DNA of 64,000 nt from Dyella marensis (GCF_900112865.1 NZ_FONH01000005.1:1-64000), one strand, 5' to 3'; counted from the first letter of the stretch, positions 1 to 8,968 are shown. Numbers and translations are program-made. The notes: generated by a model not told the origin, from the letters alone.

Positions 1-1019
1 AAATACTGGCGTAGCAGCCCGTTGGTGTTCTCGTTGGACCCCCGCTGCCACGGATGCTGCGGGTCGCAGAAGTAGACCTGGATGTCCGTGGCCAGCGTGA
101 AGCGCTGGTGGTCAGCCATTTCCTTGCCACGATCCCAGGTCAGCGATTTGTAGAGCTCTCTAGGCAGCTTGTGAGCGTGCTTGATCAATGCGTCGATGAC
201 GGTTTGCGTGTCTTTGCCCGTGACCTTCACCAACATGACATAGCGCGTGCGACGCTCGACGAGGGTAGCGATTTGGCTGTGATGGCTACCCATCAACAAG
301 TCGCCCTCCCAGTGACCTGGCACGGCGCGATCGTCAACCTCGGCGGGACGTTCCCGGATAGACACCATGTCGGTGAGCTGACCGTGATTGTCCGTCTTTT
401 GCGTGTGGTGGCGCGAACGACGCATGGCGCGCGTGCGCCGTAAATGCACCAGAAGCTCCTTTTTCAGGGCGCCACGGGCTTGGATGAAGAGGCTGCGATA
501 GATGGTCTCGTGCGACACCTGCTGCTCCTCGTGGCCGCCAGATCGCTGCTTGAGCCAACCGGCAATCTGCATCGGTGACCACTCTAGCTGCAACTTGCTG
601 GCCACGAGCTTGGCCAGCACACGATGCTTCCTCAGCTTGCAGACCTTGGGGCGGTGCGCACGGTCCCAAGCGTTCTGATCGGCTTGGCTCGCTCGATAGG
701 CAACCCGTCCGCCATTGCGATGGATCTCGCGGCTGATTGTGGAGGGTGCACGCTGAAGCTGTCGCGCGACGGATCGGAGCGACTCTCCTAACGCCACGGC
801 TCGAGATATCTCCTCTCGCTCGGCCAGGGTCAATGCTCGCAAAGGTCGGTGCCGTGGCGCGGGTCGAATGCCGCCCGTCTGTGCTAACACGCGGCGTATC
901 GAAGAGTGTCGACGGTCGAGCGACCGGGCGATGCGGTGCAGCGACTCGCCGCGCTGCCACCGCTCCCACATCTGCGTCTTCTCGTTATCTGTCAGGTGCC
1001 TACGAAGCCTGGGTGCCAT
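1..1019 (-). CDS. IS30-family DDE transposase (partial, C-terminus beyond window)
   Basis: An open frame runs from ATG at 1019 off the left edge, about 339 residues. The N-terminus (MAPRLRRHLTDNEKTQMWER) is a helix-turn-helix; a second HTH follows around residues 65-95 (ERE-IS-A-ALG-S--SVARQL..STISREI). The catalytic core shows GHWEGDLLMG (first Asp), LTWDRGKEM (second Asp) and the NENTNGLLRQY motif carrying the Glu, typical of IS30 transposases. These enzymes cut and join the element's ends and often choose palindromic targets. Only the last residues should be missing, so the gene looks intact. GC and codon use resemble its surroundings. Confidence 0.93.
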   Translation of the reverse strand, partial: MAPRLRRHLTDNEKTQMWERWQRGESLHRIARSLDRRHSSIRRVLAQTGGIRPAPRHRPLRALTLAEREEISRAVALGESLRSVARQLQRAPSTISREIHRNGGRVAYRASQADQNAWDRAHRPKVCKLRKHRVLAKLVASKLQLEWSPMQIAGWLKQRSGGHEEQQVSHETIYRSLFIQARGALKKELLVHLRRTRAMRRSRHHTQKTDNHGQLTDMVSIRERPAEVDDRAVPGHWEGDLLMGSHHSQIATLVERRTRYVMLVKVTGKDTQTVIDALIKHAHKLPRELYKSLTWDRGKEMADHQRFTLATDIQVYFCDPQHPWQRGSNENTNGLLRQY

Positions 1020-1077
1020 ACAACACTCCTCACGCCTTGGCGCTTATAGTGTGTTGCAACGACCGGCTGAAATCGCA
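1..1077 (-). mobile_element. IS30-family insertion sequence, truncated by the window edge
   Basis: Transposase plus one terminal end are visible; the other end lies before base 1. Read on the minus strand, the sequence from 1077 begins TGCGATTTCAGCCGGTCGTT and continues GCAACAC. This resembles the IS30 terminal repeat pattern as I remember it (TG..GATT..GGTC..GCAACA), so I place the tip at 1077. The flank beginning at 1078 matches the right half of a palindromic repeat found intact at 1890-1917, which supports this boundary. The second end and the target duplication cannot be seen. Confidence 0.8.
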
Positions 1078-1092
1078 GTCGAAAGCAGACGT
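1078..1092. repeat. Half of a palindromic repeat interrupted by the IS30 element
   Basis: GTCGAAAGCAGACGT matches the loop and right arm of the element at 1890-1917 (GTCGAAAGCAGACAT, 14 of 15 bases). It begins exactly at the inferred IS tip. The left half should lie on the far side of the insertion, outside the window. Confidence 0.6.
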
Positions 1093-1126
1093 CACCCTTC
1101 CCTATAGCCACTCCCTGAACAGCCGA

Positions 1127-1450
1127 CTAGTCGGCTTGATACCGCTCAAGCCCACAGTGTGGGCACCGTCTGCCGCTGGTCAATCGGCACACTGCCGTCA
1201 AGTGGAAGCAGCGGCTGCAGAACGGGCAGCGAAAGTAAATGAAGCGGCTCCAAGACCAGACCACGATGATCATAAATGCAGTCTCGGGCACGATAATAAA
1301 CCGTTCCGATTGGGTGAAATTCTCCATAGTCACAGCAATCAGGCCAGCTAACGGCACGAATCCGAGAGTTAAAAGGCCGGCGGTCCACTGACGGCGACGG
1401 TAGTCAGCCCAACCGATCGCCAAGCGCCGAACTCTTTCGTCTACATTCAC
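1127..1450 (-). CDS. Small membrane protein with C-terminal zinc-ribbon-like cysteines
   Basis: 107 residues from ATG at 1450, family not recognised. Two hydrophobic segments are visible at about residues 23-43 (WTAGLLTLGFVPLAGLIAVTM) and 51-73. The C-terminal tail has CPFC near residue 75, further Cys residues at about 80 and 87, and CPHC near 97. This spacing suits a zinc ribbon that would sit on the cytoplasmic side. It is a monocistronic-looking gene between the IS30 element and a palindromic repeat. Function unknown; it could be a small sensor or regulator, but nothing in the sequence decides this. Confidence 0.6.
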   Translation of the reverse strand: MNVDERVRRLAIGWADYRRRQWTAGLLTLGFVPLAGLIAVTMENFTQSERFIIVPETAFMIIVVWSWSRFIYFRCPFCSRCFHLTAVCRLTSGRRCPHCGLERYQAD

Positions 1451-1492
1451 TGAGCCACCTCGCTCGCCAGGTTCATCGTGCGCAGTTGCAAA

Positions 1493-1520
1493 ATGTCCGC
1501 TCTGGGTCGCAAGCGGACAT
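1493..1520. repeat. 28-bp palindromic repeat (ATGTCCGCT...AGCGGACAT)
   Basis: Perfect 9-bp inverted arms ATGTCCGCT and AGCGGACAT around a CTGGGTCGCA loop. A related, less perfect copy lies at 1890-1917 and a truncated one at 1078-1092. It borders the stop codon of the following minus-strand gene and may act as a dispersed REP-like hairpin. Confidence 0.8.
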
Positions 1521-1861
1521 CACCAAGGCCTTATTGACTCTATCGCGGGCAGCTCTTTGGGGGCATCCCCGGAATAGCCGGTTACTTCGACGCCGGCAAG
1601 TTTGCTTTCCCGCTCGAATATGAAAATGCCGCTCAGTTCATTGCCGTCGCCGAAAACGAACTCAGCCAGAACCCCGATGCCGCCGGCAGTCGGGCGATCT
1701 CCGGGGACAACAAGATCGAAACTGGCGCATCCGCACGGGCACTTCCGGGGCGATACGCGAACGAGGTCAACCTGAGGAAGATAGGTCGTGGCCAAATCGC
1801 CGCCGTGACTCAGCATCCAGCGAACCAGCGCTTCCTCCTGAGCGGTCATTCGCCGGTACAT
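1520..1861 (-). CDS. Hypothetical protein with CPCGC motif
   Basis: 113 residues if started at ATG 1861 (MYRRMTAQEEALVRWML); a second ATG at 1849 is an equally possible start. The frame stays open upstream to 2050, but that part overlaps a repeat and the tRNA-derived repeat, so it is not taken as coding. The body resembles a widespread family of short soluble proteins with an N-terminal helix (EALVRWMLSHGG), then RKCPCGCASFDL near residue 40 and a beta-rich C-terminal half ending in a PAIES motif. Function is not known to me. It is flanked by palindromic repeats on both sides. Confidence 0.65.
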   Translation of the reverse strand: MYRRMTAQEEALVRWMLSHGGDLATTYLPQVDLVRVSPRKCPCGCASFDLVVPGDRPTAGGIGVLAEFVFGDGNELSGIFIFERESKLAGVEVTGYSGDAPKELPAIESIRPW

Positions 1862-1889
1862 CTCCGTCACGCCCACGCTCCACCTCCCA

Positions 1890-1917
1890 AGGTCCGCTCC
1901 GGGTCGAAAGCAGACAT
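1890..1917. repeat. Diverged copy of the palindromic repeat
   Basis: AGGTCCGCTC then CGGGTCGAAAGCAGACAT aligns with the element at 1493-1520, with mismatched arms. It lies upstream of the minus-strand gene starting at 1861 and just outside the island's left attachment repeat. Confidence 0.7.
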
Positions 1918-1999
1918 GCGGAATGTTCCGGGATCGCTCCAGCCACAGCAAGACCCTGCCTGCTGTAGGTGCACCTTCGCCGCGATTGGTGCCGGTAGG

Positions 2000-2044
2000 T
2001 GGCGGGCCCAGCAGGATTCGAACCTGCAACCAAAGGATTATGAG
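2000..2044 (-). repeat. Left attachment-site repeat (tRNA 3' fragment)
   Basis: Read on the minus strand this is the anticodon-loop-to-CCA part of a tRNA, ending GGGCCCGCCA. It matches 6403-6447 except at three positions. Two of these are the paired ends of the T stem (C-G replaced by G-C), so the stem stays intact. It lacks the 5' half and cannot make a tRNA. Confidence 0.85.
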
Positions 2045-2136
2045 ACCCAAAAGCGCAAGGCCGCGCGTCCTGGTCTGTTATGCAAATTTCTTTCGGCTCT
2101 TAAAGGCTACGTGGATGGAGGTGCTTATCCGGCCGG

Positions 2137-2481
2137 TTATTTATCCAGCTTGAACGCGACGATGTAGGGAACCCAGATTAGGCAGAGCACAAAACCGAGC
2201 ATGCCTAGGACCAGTGCGAGGCGGAAACGCTTGAAATGATCAAATCGGATCATGATGGCGTCAGTAAACAAGTCGGAGGCACAATAAGCGGCAATCATCG
2301 CAGCTATGTACAAGATGAACCCAAGAGCAAATGGCAGCAGCTCAGATCCAAGCAACATGGGATGCTTGCGAAAAAGAAATCCAGCTGCAAACCCATATGC
2401 CACAACGGTCGCCATGTTGCGAACAAACTCTAGGTAGGCACGCTTAAAGGCTATTTTTCCCCTATCCATAACATCAGCCAC
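2137..2481 (-). CDS. Small three-helix membrane protein, island cargo
   Basis: 114 residues from ATG 2481 (a second ATG at 2469 is possible). The N-terminal 20 residues are basic and amphipathic. Three hydrophobic stretches follow at about residues 24-37, 45-68 (ELLPFALGFILYIAAMIAAYCASD) and 88-108 (LVLGMLGFVLCLIWVPYIVAF). No family is recognised. It lies 47 bp downstream of the ATPase gene on the same strand, so the two are probably co-transcribed. In defence modules a short membrane protein next to a P-loop NTPase is often the membrane-damaging effector. That role is an inference from context only. Confidence 0.65.
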   Translation of the reverse strand: MADVMDRGKIAFKRAYLEFVRNMATVVAYGFAAGFLFRKHPMLLGSELLPFALGFILYIAAMIAAYCASDLFTDAIMIRFDHFKRFRLALVLGMLGFVLCLIWVPYIVAFKLDK

Positions 2482-2528
2482 AATTCGTTCCTAGAATTCT
2501 TAGACGTGCGAGTTTTTTAGGGCGGCGC

Positions 2529-3773
2529 TCAGCCCCATCGCATGAAGAACAAAAGGTAAGGGTCTCGGATGTGCAAGGCGTCCTCTTGAGCATCCCATTC
2601 GATGATGTCCCGCTCCTGCCCATCGTTGGCTAGCTGGGCAACGTGTACACAGGAGCCCGTGACACTCGATCCGACCGGCGTGTCATTTTCGCAGACCCGA
2701 CCGATCCGTCTGACAAGCTCGGCATAGCGGAAATGAAGATTCGGAGGATCGAGGGCTATCGCACGAAGCAAGATCGTATAGACATCGCCCACGTCGCCAC
2801 CGAGGAGCCGGTACTGATTCCGGTCAGTACCACGCTTCTTCGGACCATCCCTCAAGCGTTCTAGGGTTCCAGCGTAGTTCGCTGACTGAGATGTTCGCGT
2901 GCAAACCGCCTCGAATAGTTCGTTCGAGTCGTCCAAACTCACCAGCTTAGCAGCGCGCTCACGCAAGCCAATCTCAAAGCAAGCGTTAAGGCATAAGGCC
3001 TGCATAAGCTGGGGTGATCCGGCCGCTTCACTTGCAAACGACCGGAGAAGGTCCGAATTAGGCTGGGCATTTAACTCCCGGAATCCAAGCTCGCCGATTT
3101 TCTGCAGCGTGTCGTCGTTCCAATAATCGAAGTCGATTCCGACCACCCGACCACGTAGGTCCGGATTCGCCCGCAAGACGTCCTCGGAGCGGTAAGGGAC
3201 TGAAGCACAGATGATCTGCACACCGCTCGCTATTGCATCTTTGATTTGGCGAGCTACTTCGTCTTGTAGCGCACGCCCAAGATAGTGGAAATCGTCTATG
3301 AAAAGGGTAATGCCCGTGCCCGCCAATTCCGTGATCAAAAGCGCAAGGCGATTCGTCGCCACATCTGCGGTGTAAGTTTCCGTACTAGTGGTGCTGCGTT
3401 CAATTGTCCCTGACGCTTCAGCCTTTGCGACAAGTATGTCGCCACCAACCTTTGCCTGCCCGCCAGCCTTGCTACCGCTCTGATCCGCTTGCGAGACGGA
3501 TTTCGGTAACGGCGTACCAAGCACGTGGAACACGCGATCCCACAGTTCGTCAGAAGTTTGGATGCCTGCCCCCGTCACGGCAACGACGTAGTCAGCACCC
3601 AGGACCGTTTTAACAAAAACAGTCTTTCCCGACTTCGACGGGCCCGATAAAGAGACGAGCATCCCGCCCTGCTCCAATGCATCGCGCAGAAGGCCTTCGT
3701 TGCGCTTTAAGTGATCGTCAACAAACGTGACGGTCGGAATCTTTCCAGGCGTAAAAACTTCCACTGCCTTCAT
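2529..3773 (-). CDS. P-loop (AAA/STAND-like) ATPase, island cargo
   Basis: 414 residues. Walker A GPSKSGKT lies at about 44-51 and Walker B ITLFIDD at about 155-161, with the acidic pair followed by FHYLG. A probable sensor-1 strand (IICASVPYR) lies near 187. The motif AAGSPQLMQALC near 260 resembles the GxP region of ORC/STAND-type ATPases. A Gly/Ser/Lys-rich, probably disordered insert (about 95-135) separates the Walker motifs. The C-terminal 120 residues contain no domain I recognise and probably serve sensing. It is the largest cargo gene of the island, between the DUF2806 gene (54 bp upstream) and the small membrane protein. Possible roles are phage-defence NTPase (favoured) or a transposition/partition regulator. 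Substrate unknown. Confidence 0.8.
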   Translation of the reverse strand: MKAVEVFTPGKIPTVTFVDDHLKRNEGLLRDALEQGGMLVSLSGPSKSGKTVFVKTVLGADYVVAVTGAGIQTSDELWDRVFHVLGTPLPKSVSQADQSGSKAGGQAKVGGDILVAKAEASGTIERSTTSTETYTADVATNRLALLITELAGTGITLFIDDFHYLGRALQDEVARQIKDAIASGVQIICASVPYRSEDVLRANPDLRGRVVGIDFDYWNDDTLQKIGELGFRELNAQPNSDLLRSFASEAAGSPQLMQALCLNACFEIGLRERAAKLVSLDDSNELFEAVCTRTSQSANYAGTLERLRDGPKKRGTDRNQYRLLGGDVGDVYTILLRAIALDPPNLHFRYAELVRRIGRVCENDTPVGSSVTGSCVHVAQLANDGQERDIIEWDAQEDALHIRDPYLLFFMRWG

Positions 3774-3827
3774 GCGCTAGTCCCCTTCGCTGGATAACAC
3801 AGTCTGCTTCAATGGTACATCGCACCG

Positions 3828-4730
3828 TCACGCCGCCCCGGGAGCCGCACCCGCTGGCACCGTTATTTGAACCTTCGGCGGCTTGGCGCTAATGCCGGCC
3901 TGCTGTTGGTAGTAATTCAAAACATAATTAAGAAACTCTGGCACCGGGTTGGTCTTGATGATGTGCGACAGCTCCCTTCCGGCGGTAGTGAATATGACCT
4001 TGCCAATTGGCATGGAAGTAACGCCATCATCCAGCTCAAAAATAATGGGGCTGTTGAAGTAGGTGGCTAAAATCTTCCTGGTAATGGCATTTCGGCTGAA
4101 AGAGCCAAGTCCCGCATAATTAACAAGGCCGATAGATTCAAGCTCAGTTATAGTGCCGAAACTAACGCCATTATTATTATAAATATGGTCGTTTTCATTA
4201 AAAATCAAAGCCTCACCAAGCTGCGGAAGAATAAACCGGCATAGGCTTGTAAACGCCTCTGCGTCTCTTTTACTCAGTTCGGCGATAATATTAACGGCGC
4301 GCTTTGAGAATTTTCCTGGATGATTGGCTTCCTGTGCAAGCACTTGCGCCCATATTTTTTGCATTTCTTCATCGGAAACAATTTTGCTTTTCTCAAAGAA
4401 ATTAGCGATCCAGTCATCCTCTATATTGGACGGATCGGCGCCATCATCAAGCTGCTCTATGGCTTTTTCGGTGATAGCTTCAATATTAACTTGTTTGCGT
4501 GTTTCTTCAGCTACCCAGCGCAAGGCTGCTCTGCGCTGCAGATCATTAATTTCAATCTGTGCCTGCGCGGCTATTAAGGCGGTTTCAGCCTCCGCGCGGG
4601 CGATGCGCTTCATTTGCGTTGGCATAAATGCTCCGCCAATCGCAAGTGAAATCTTTTCAATGAGCAACTGGGCCGCTTTGCCAAAGTGCTTCCCATCAAT
4701 GCTAATTAGCGATCCGCCTTCGTTGGCCAT
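3828..4730 (-). CDS. DUF2806-type protein, island cargo
   Basis: 300 residues. The central part (about 100-165: IEDDWIANFFEKSKIVSD, then EEMQKIWAQVLAQEANHPGKFS, then RAVNIIAELSKRDAEAF) is characteristic of DUF2806/TIGR03899-type proteins as I know them. An N-terminal helical region with many Ala, Glu and Arg residues could form a coiled coil (about 40-95). The C-terminus is Pro/Ala-rich. The gene is clearly AT-richer and uses more A/T-ending codons than the flanking chromosome, a sign of recent transfer. It lies 21 bp downstream of the integrase and 54 bp upstream of the ATPase, suggesting one transcript. Proteins of this kind are often met in variable or defence regions; their activity is unknown. 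Confidence 0.75.
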   Translation of the reverse strand: MANEGGSLISIDGKHFGKAAQLLIEKISLAIGGAFMPTQMKRIARAEAETALIAAQAQIEINDLQRRAALRWVAEETRKQVNIEAITEKAIEQLDDGADPSNIEDDWIANFFEKSKIVSDEEMQKIWAQVLAQEANHPGKFSKRAVNIIAELSKRDAEAFTSLCRFILPQLGEALIFNENDHIYNNNGVSFGTITELESIGLVNYAGLGSFSRNAITRKILATYFNSPIIFELDDGVTSMPIGKVIFTTAGRELSHIIKTNPVPEFLNYVLNYYQQQAGISAKPPKVQITVPAGAAPGAA

Positions 4731-4751
4731 TATTAATATCCCTTTGGCATA

Positions 4752-5585
4752 TTAAGTCTGATTTCCGATAACGCCATCGATAGTAGCCGCGTGGGCAGCA
4801 TACTGCGAGGGGGCAAGATGTGCATATCGCCGGACCATCGTGCTACTGCGCCACGCGCCCAGATCCTGCACGACGAACAAAGGCGTGCCATGCTGCACAT
4901 GCCAGCTGGCCCAGATATGTCGCAAATCGTGCCAACGGAAATTCTTTATGCCGGCACGCTTTAAGGCCTTCCTCCACGCCTTAGTGTTCGCCCACGCAAT
5001 AGGGTTTCCTCGGTAAGTGAAGACCCGGCTAGGGTGACTTCCTTTACAACGTCGCAATACCGCTAGCGCTGCCTCATTGAGGGGCACAGAGAAGGAGCGG
5101 CGGCCCTTAGCCTGGTCACCGTGTATCCACGCCAACTTTCGGCGCATGTCAACCTGCGACCAATCAAGCCGCAACACGTTGCCCTGCCGCAGTCCCGTGG
5201 CCAGTGCAAACAGGACCATATCAAGTTGATGTGGCGGCAGCTCGCTGAAAAGCGCGCGCGCCTGATATGAAGTGATCCACCGCACGCGCCCCTCAGATTC
5301 GGGGAATAGTTCTGCGAAGGGCATGCGGTCGATCCACTCCCACACACGACATGCGCGCCTGAAAATGGCTCGTATCAGCGCGAGCAAGCGATTCGCCGTA
5401 GCCGGCGACGTAGCTTTGGCCTTGTCCCAGGCAACGACCATCACCGCTTCTCGGTCAATCTGAGCCAATGGCTTGCCACCGAAGTAGGGCTTAAGCCATT
5501 CCAGTTTCTGCCCGTCGCGATCAATGTCGGCTTTGTGCTTTTTCTCAACCAGCCACAGCCGCGCAGCGTCATCCCACGTATGCAT
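4752..5585 (-). CDS. Tyrosine recombinase (phage-type integrase)
   Basis: 277 residues. An N-terminal core-binding domain (about 1-95) is followed by the catalytic domain. Catalytic residues are visible: Arg in ATGLRQGNVLRL (about 150), Lys in the QAKGRRSFSVPL beta-hairpin, HDLRHIWASW (His-x-x-Arg, about 217), a Trp in LGAWRSS replacing the second His, and the nucleophile Tyr in MVRRYAHLAP (about 255). It is slightly short for the family because the N-terminal arm-binding domain is minimal. It belongs to the island and presumably recombines the tRNA 3' end with the 45-bp repeat. The start at 5585 gives MHTWDDAARLW, a common beginning for this subgroup. Confidence 0.93.
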   Translation of the reverse strand: MHTWDDAARLWLVEKKHKADIDRDGQKLEWLKPYFGGKPLAQIDREAVMVVAWDKAKATSPATANRLLALIRAIFRRACRVWEWIDRMPFAELFPESEGRVRWITSYQARALFSELPPHQLDMVLFALATGLRQGNVLRLDWSQVDMRRKLAWIHGDQAKGRRSFSVPLNEAALAVLRRCKGSHPSRVFTYRGNPIAWANTKAWRKALKRAGIKNFRWHDLRHIWASWHVQHGTPLFVVQDLGAWRSSTMVRRYAHLAPSQYAAHAATIDGVIGNQT

Positions 5586-5640
5586 CTGTCAGCCCAACGA
5601 ACACGAACAGGACCGCAATGCGTGAGCTGCGCCACCATGG

Positions 5641-5832
5641 TCAGAAATAGCACTGAGTGCGTCGCGGCCATTCCTCGACCACGGTAGTCTCGCCCTGCTT
5701 GCGGACCACCATAACCAACCCACCCATACACCTCGCCTTGCTACTGGCCAAGGCTTCCTCCGCCTCCGACAGATAGGCGCACGTGCCGCGTACCCGCTTC
5801 GTCGAGCAGATTTCGTGCGTAAAGTCGGGCAG
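5641..5832 (-). CDS. Tiny ORF, in frame after the TAG of the preceding ORF
   Basis: About 63 residues up to TGA at 5641-5643, with a protein-like composition (CSTKRVRGTCAYLSEAEEAL, then GGLVMVVRKQGETTVVEEW). No ATG lies near its 5' end. It is in the same frame as the small membrane ORF upstream and separated from it only by TAG at 5836-5838. The coordinates assume a CTG start; an internal TTG or ATG would give a shorter product. It may be a separate translationally coupled gene, a readthrough extension, or the broken end of a longer gene. Confidence 0.35.
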   Translation of the reverse strand: MPDFTHEICSTKRVRGTCAYLSEAEEALASSKARCMGGLVMVVRKQGETTVVEEWPRRTQCYF

Positions 5833-5835
5833 CGG

Positions 5836-5988
5836 CTAAGCCGCTGGCTTCGGCGGTGGCTGGTGAGCCATCGCTTCCTCTCGGGCAACGTCTGCGCGAG
5901 CGTGCCCGATGATGTACCGGTATATCGGCACCGTGACGAGAAACAAAAGCGCGGCGATGCCGTAGTACAGCGCGTCCTTGAGTTGCAT
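5836..5988 (-). CDS. Single-pass membrane microprotein (50 aa)
   Basis: From ATG 5988, preceded by a GGGGAAAGGA ribosome-binding site: MQLKDALYYGIAALLFLVTV, a short polar stretch, then a Pro-rich tail ending PPPKPAA. One membrane helix at about residues 6-25. Stop is TAG at 5836-5838. It lies upstream of the integrase on the same strand, inside the island. No family is recognised. The strong ribosome-binding site and the clean hydrophobic-then-polar layout make it a likely real gene. Confidence 0.55.
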   Translation of the reverse strand: MQLKDALYYGIAALLFLVTVPIYRYIIGHARADVAREEAMAHQPPPKPAA

Positions 5989-6402
5989 TTCCTTTCCCCT
6001 GGCTCCTTGGGGTAAAGCGTAGCAGCGTCCCCGGCCTTGATCGGTGATCGCCGGAAACCCGCGTCACTATGCGGTTTGCGAGAGGTCATGTGCGCAAAAC
6101 GAGCCCACTCAGGATCGCGGAGGGGTTCAAAAGCGGGGTTGGCGGGGCGGCCATGGGAGCCGATGAAACCCATGCATGACACATGCCGCGCCAGAGCGTG
6201 CACCAGCGGCAAGGGAGCATCGTGGCCCTCAGACGATCACGTCATCACGATGGCGACGGCAATCAAGGAGCCTGCGGAAGATTGGTTCGTTGCGATCCAT
6301 GCTGAGCGCACGTCGCCTGCTACGTGTCAGGTGTGGCTTCGACTTGCGTCGCGTCTTAACCACGCGGTCGCCATCGCGTTGATCGCACTCACTGCTCATG
6401 GC
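5989..6402. other. Gene-poor right end of the island
   Basis: 414 bp between the microprotein start and the tRNA. No convincing gene is seen. A minus-strand frame opening at 6212 runs into the microprotein region in another frame and has no clear ribosome-binding site. The stretch probably carries the promoter of the island's minus-strand genes and integrase arm sites. Confidence 0.4.
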
Positions 6403-6478
6403 TGGTGGGCCCACCAGGATTCGAACCTGGAACCAAAGGATTATGAGTCCTCTGCTCTAACCGTTGAGCTATAGGCCC
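6403..6478 (-). tRNA. tRNA with CAU anticodon, probably tRNA-Ile2
   Basis: 76 nt with CCA encoded. Read on the minus strand it folds into a 7-bp acceptor (GGGCCTA with TGGGCCC), D arm GCTC/GAGC, anticodon arm GAGGA-CTCATAA-TCCTT and T arm CCAGG-TTCGAAT-CCTGG. The anticodon is CAU. Because a clear elongator tRNA-Met lies at 39746-39822 and this one shares GGTTAGAGCAG and the variable-loop style of E. coli tRNA-Ile2, I favour the lysidine-modified isoleucine tRNA. A second tRNA-Met cannot be excluded. Its 3' end is the island's attachment site. Confidence 0.92.
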
Positions 6479-6629
6479 GTAGCGTGCCGGCCGCATTGCA
6501 CGGCTCGGAAGCCCTTCATGTTAGCCGCGCACCCCGGGACCGTCGAGACCGCAAAGACCCGGTCAACGGCACATCCGGACTTATCGTACCCGGCGTAGGC
6601 TGGTAAGCCCTTTGACCCGGAGGTGCACG

Positions 6630-7004
6630 ATGAGCACGGAATCGGTAGCGAAGCGGTTGGTGGCTTTGTGTCGCGAGGGCAAGTACGAGGAGGCGCAGAA
6701 GGAGTTGTACGCCAAGGATGCGGAGAGCATCGAGCCGGAGGGCGCGCCGGGTGGCGCGCTGGGCAATGTGAAGGGGCTGGATGCCATTTTCGAGAAGGGC
6801 CGCAAGTTCCAGGAATCGATCGTGGAAGTGCATGGCGGCCATGTCAGCGACCCGGTGGTGGCGGGCAACTGGTTCAGCATGGAGATGACGCTGGACGTGA
6901 CGATGAAGGAATACGGTCGGGTCAACATGACGGAAATCTGCGTCTACCACGTCAACAAGGACGGCAAGGTCGACAAGGAGCAGTTCTTCTACGATATGGG
7001 TTGA
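6630..7004 (+). CDS. SnoaL/NTF2-like fold protein
   Basis: 124 residues from ATG 6630 (MSTESVAKRLVALCREGKYE), preceded by CCGGAGG 7 nt upstream. Helix-then-sheet layout with KGLDAIFEKGRKFQE (about residues 48-62) and the strands WFSMEMTLDVTMK and EICVYHVNKDGKVDKEQFFY fits the NTF2-like superfamily (SnoaL-type). These cone-shaped proteins bind small ligands or act as isomerases; the substrate cannot be told from sequence. It is a single-gene unit followed by a strong hairpin shared with the convergent rpoD. Confidence 0.8.
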   Translation: MSTESVAKRLVALCREGKYEEAQKELYAKDAESIEPEGAPGGALGNVKGLDAIFEKGRKFQESIVEVHGGHVSDPVVAGNWFSMEMTLDVTMKEYGRVNMTEICVYHVNKDGKVDKEQFFYDMG

Positions 7005-7026
7005 GGCGTTCTCCCCGGCACAAAAG

Positions 7027-7052
7027 AAAAGCCCCGCTTTCGCGGGGCTTTT
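7027..7052. terminator. Bidirectional intrinsic terminator
   Basis: AAAAGCCCCGC-TTTC-GCGGGGCTTTT: strong GC stem with A-run before and T-run after, between the convergent NTF2-like gene and rpoD, so it can serve both. Confidence 0.9.
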
Positions 7053-7079
7053 CGCTTTTCTACCGTTCGCTCGACGCGA

Positions 7080-8939
<1,860 letters not shown>

Positions 8940-8968
8940 ACCTACCGCCGCGGATGCAGGAACCGATC

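Larger units (their letters stand above)
2000..6447. mobile_element. 4.4-kb genomic island integrated in a tRNA gene
   Basis: The island is bounded by a 45-bp direct repeat (2000-2044 and 6403-6447, 42 of 45 bases identical) corresponding to the 3' part of the CAU tRNA. The right copy is part of the intact tRNA; the left copy is only the 3' fragment in the same orientation, as expected for integration at a tRNA 3' end. Inside are a tyrosine integrase, a DUF2806-type protein, a P-loop ATPase, a small membrane protein and two tiny ORFs, all on the minus strand. The DUF2806 gene is visibly AT-richer than the surrounding chromosome. No replication or transfer genes are visible, so it is probably a small, possibly satellite-like, element. 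Confidence 0.85.

Noticed and set aside
2000-2072. Second tRNA gene at the left island end
   Set aside because: Only the 3' 45 nt match; the D arm and 5' acceptor strand are missing, so it is an attachment-site remnant.
5589-6212. 207-codon minus-strand frame upstream of the integrase
   Set aside because: Arg/Cys-rich composition, no ribosome-binding site, and it conflicts in frame with the 50-aa membrane ORF that has a strong Shine-Dalgarno sequence.
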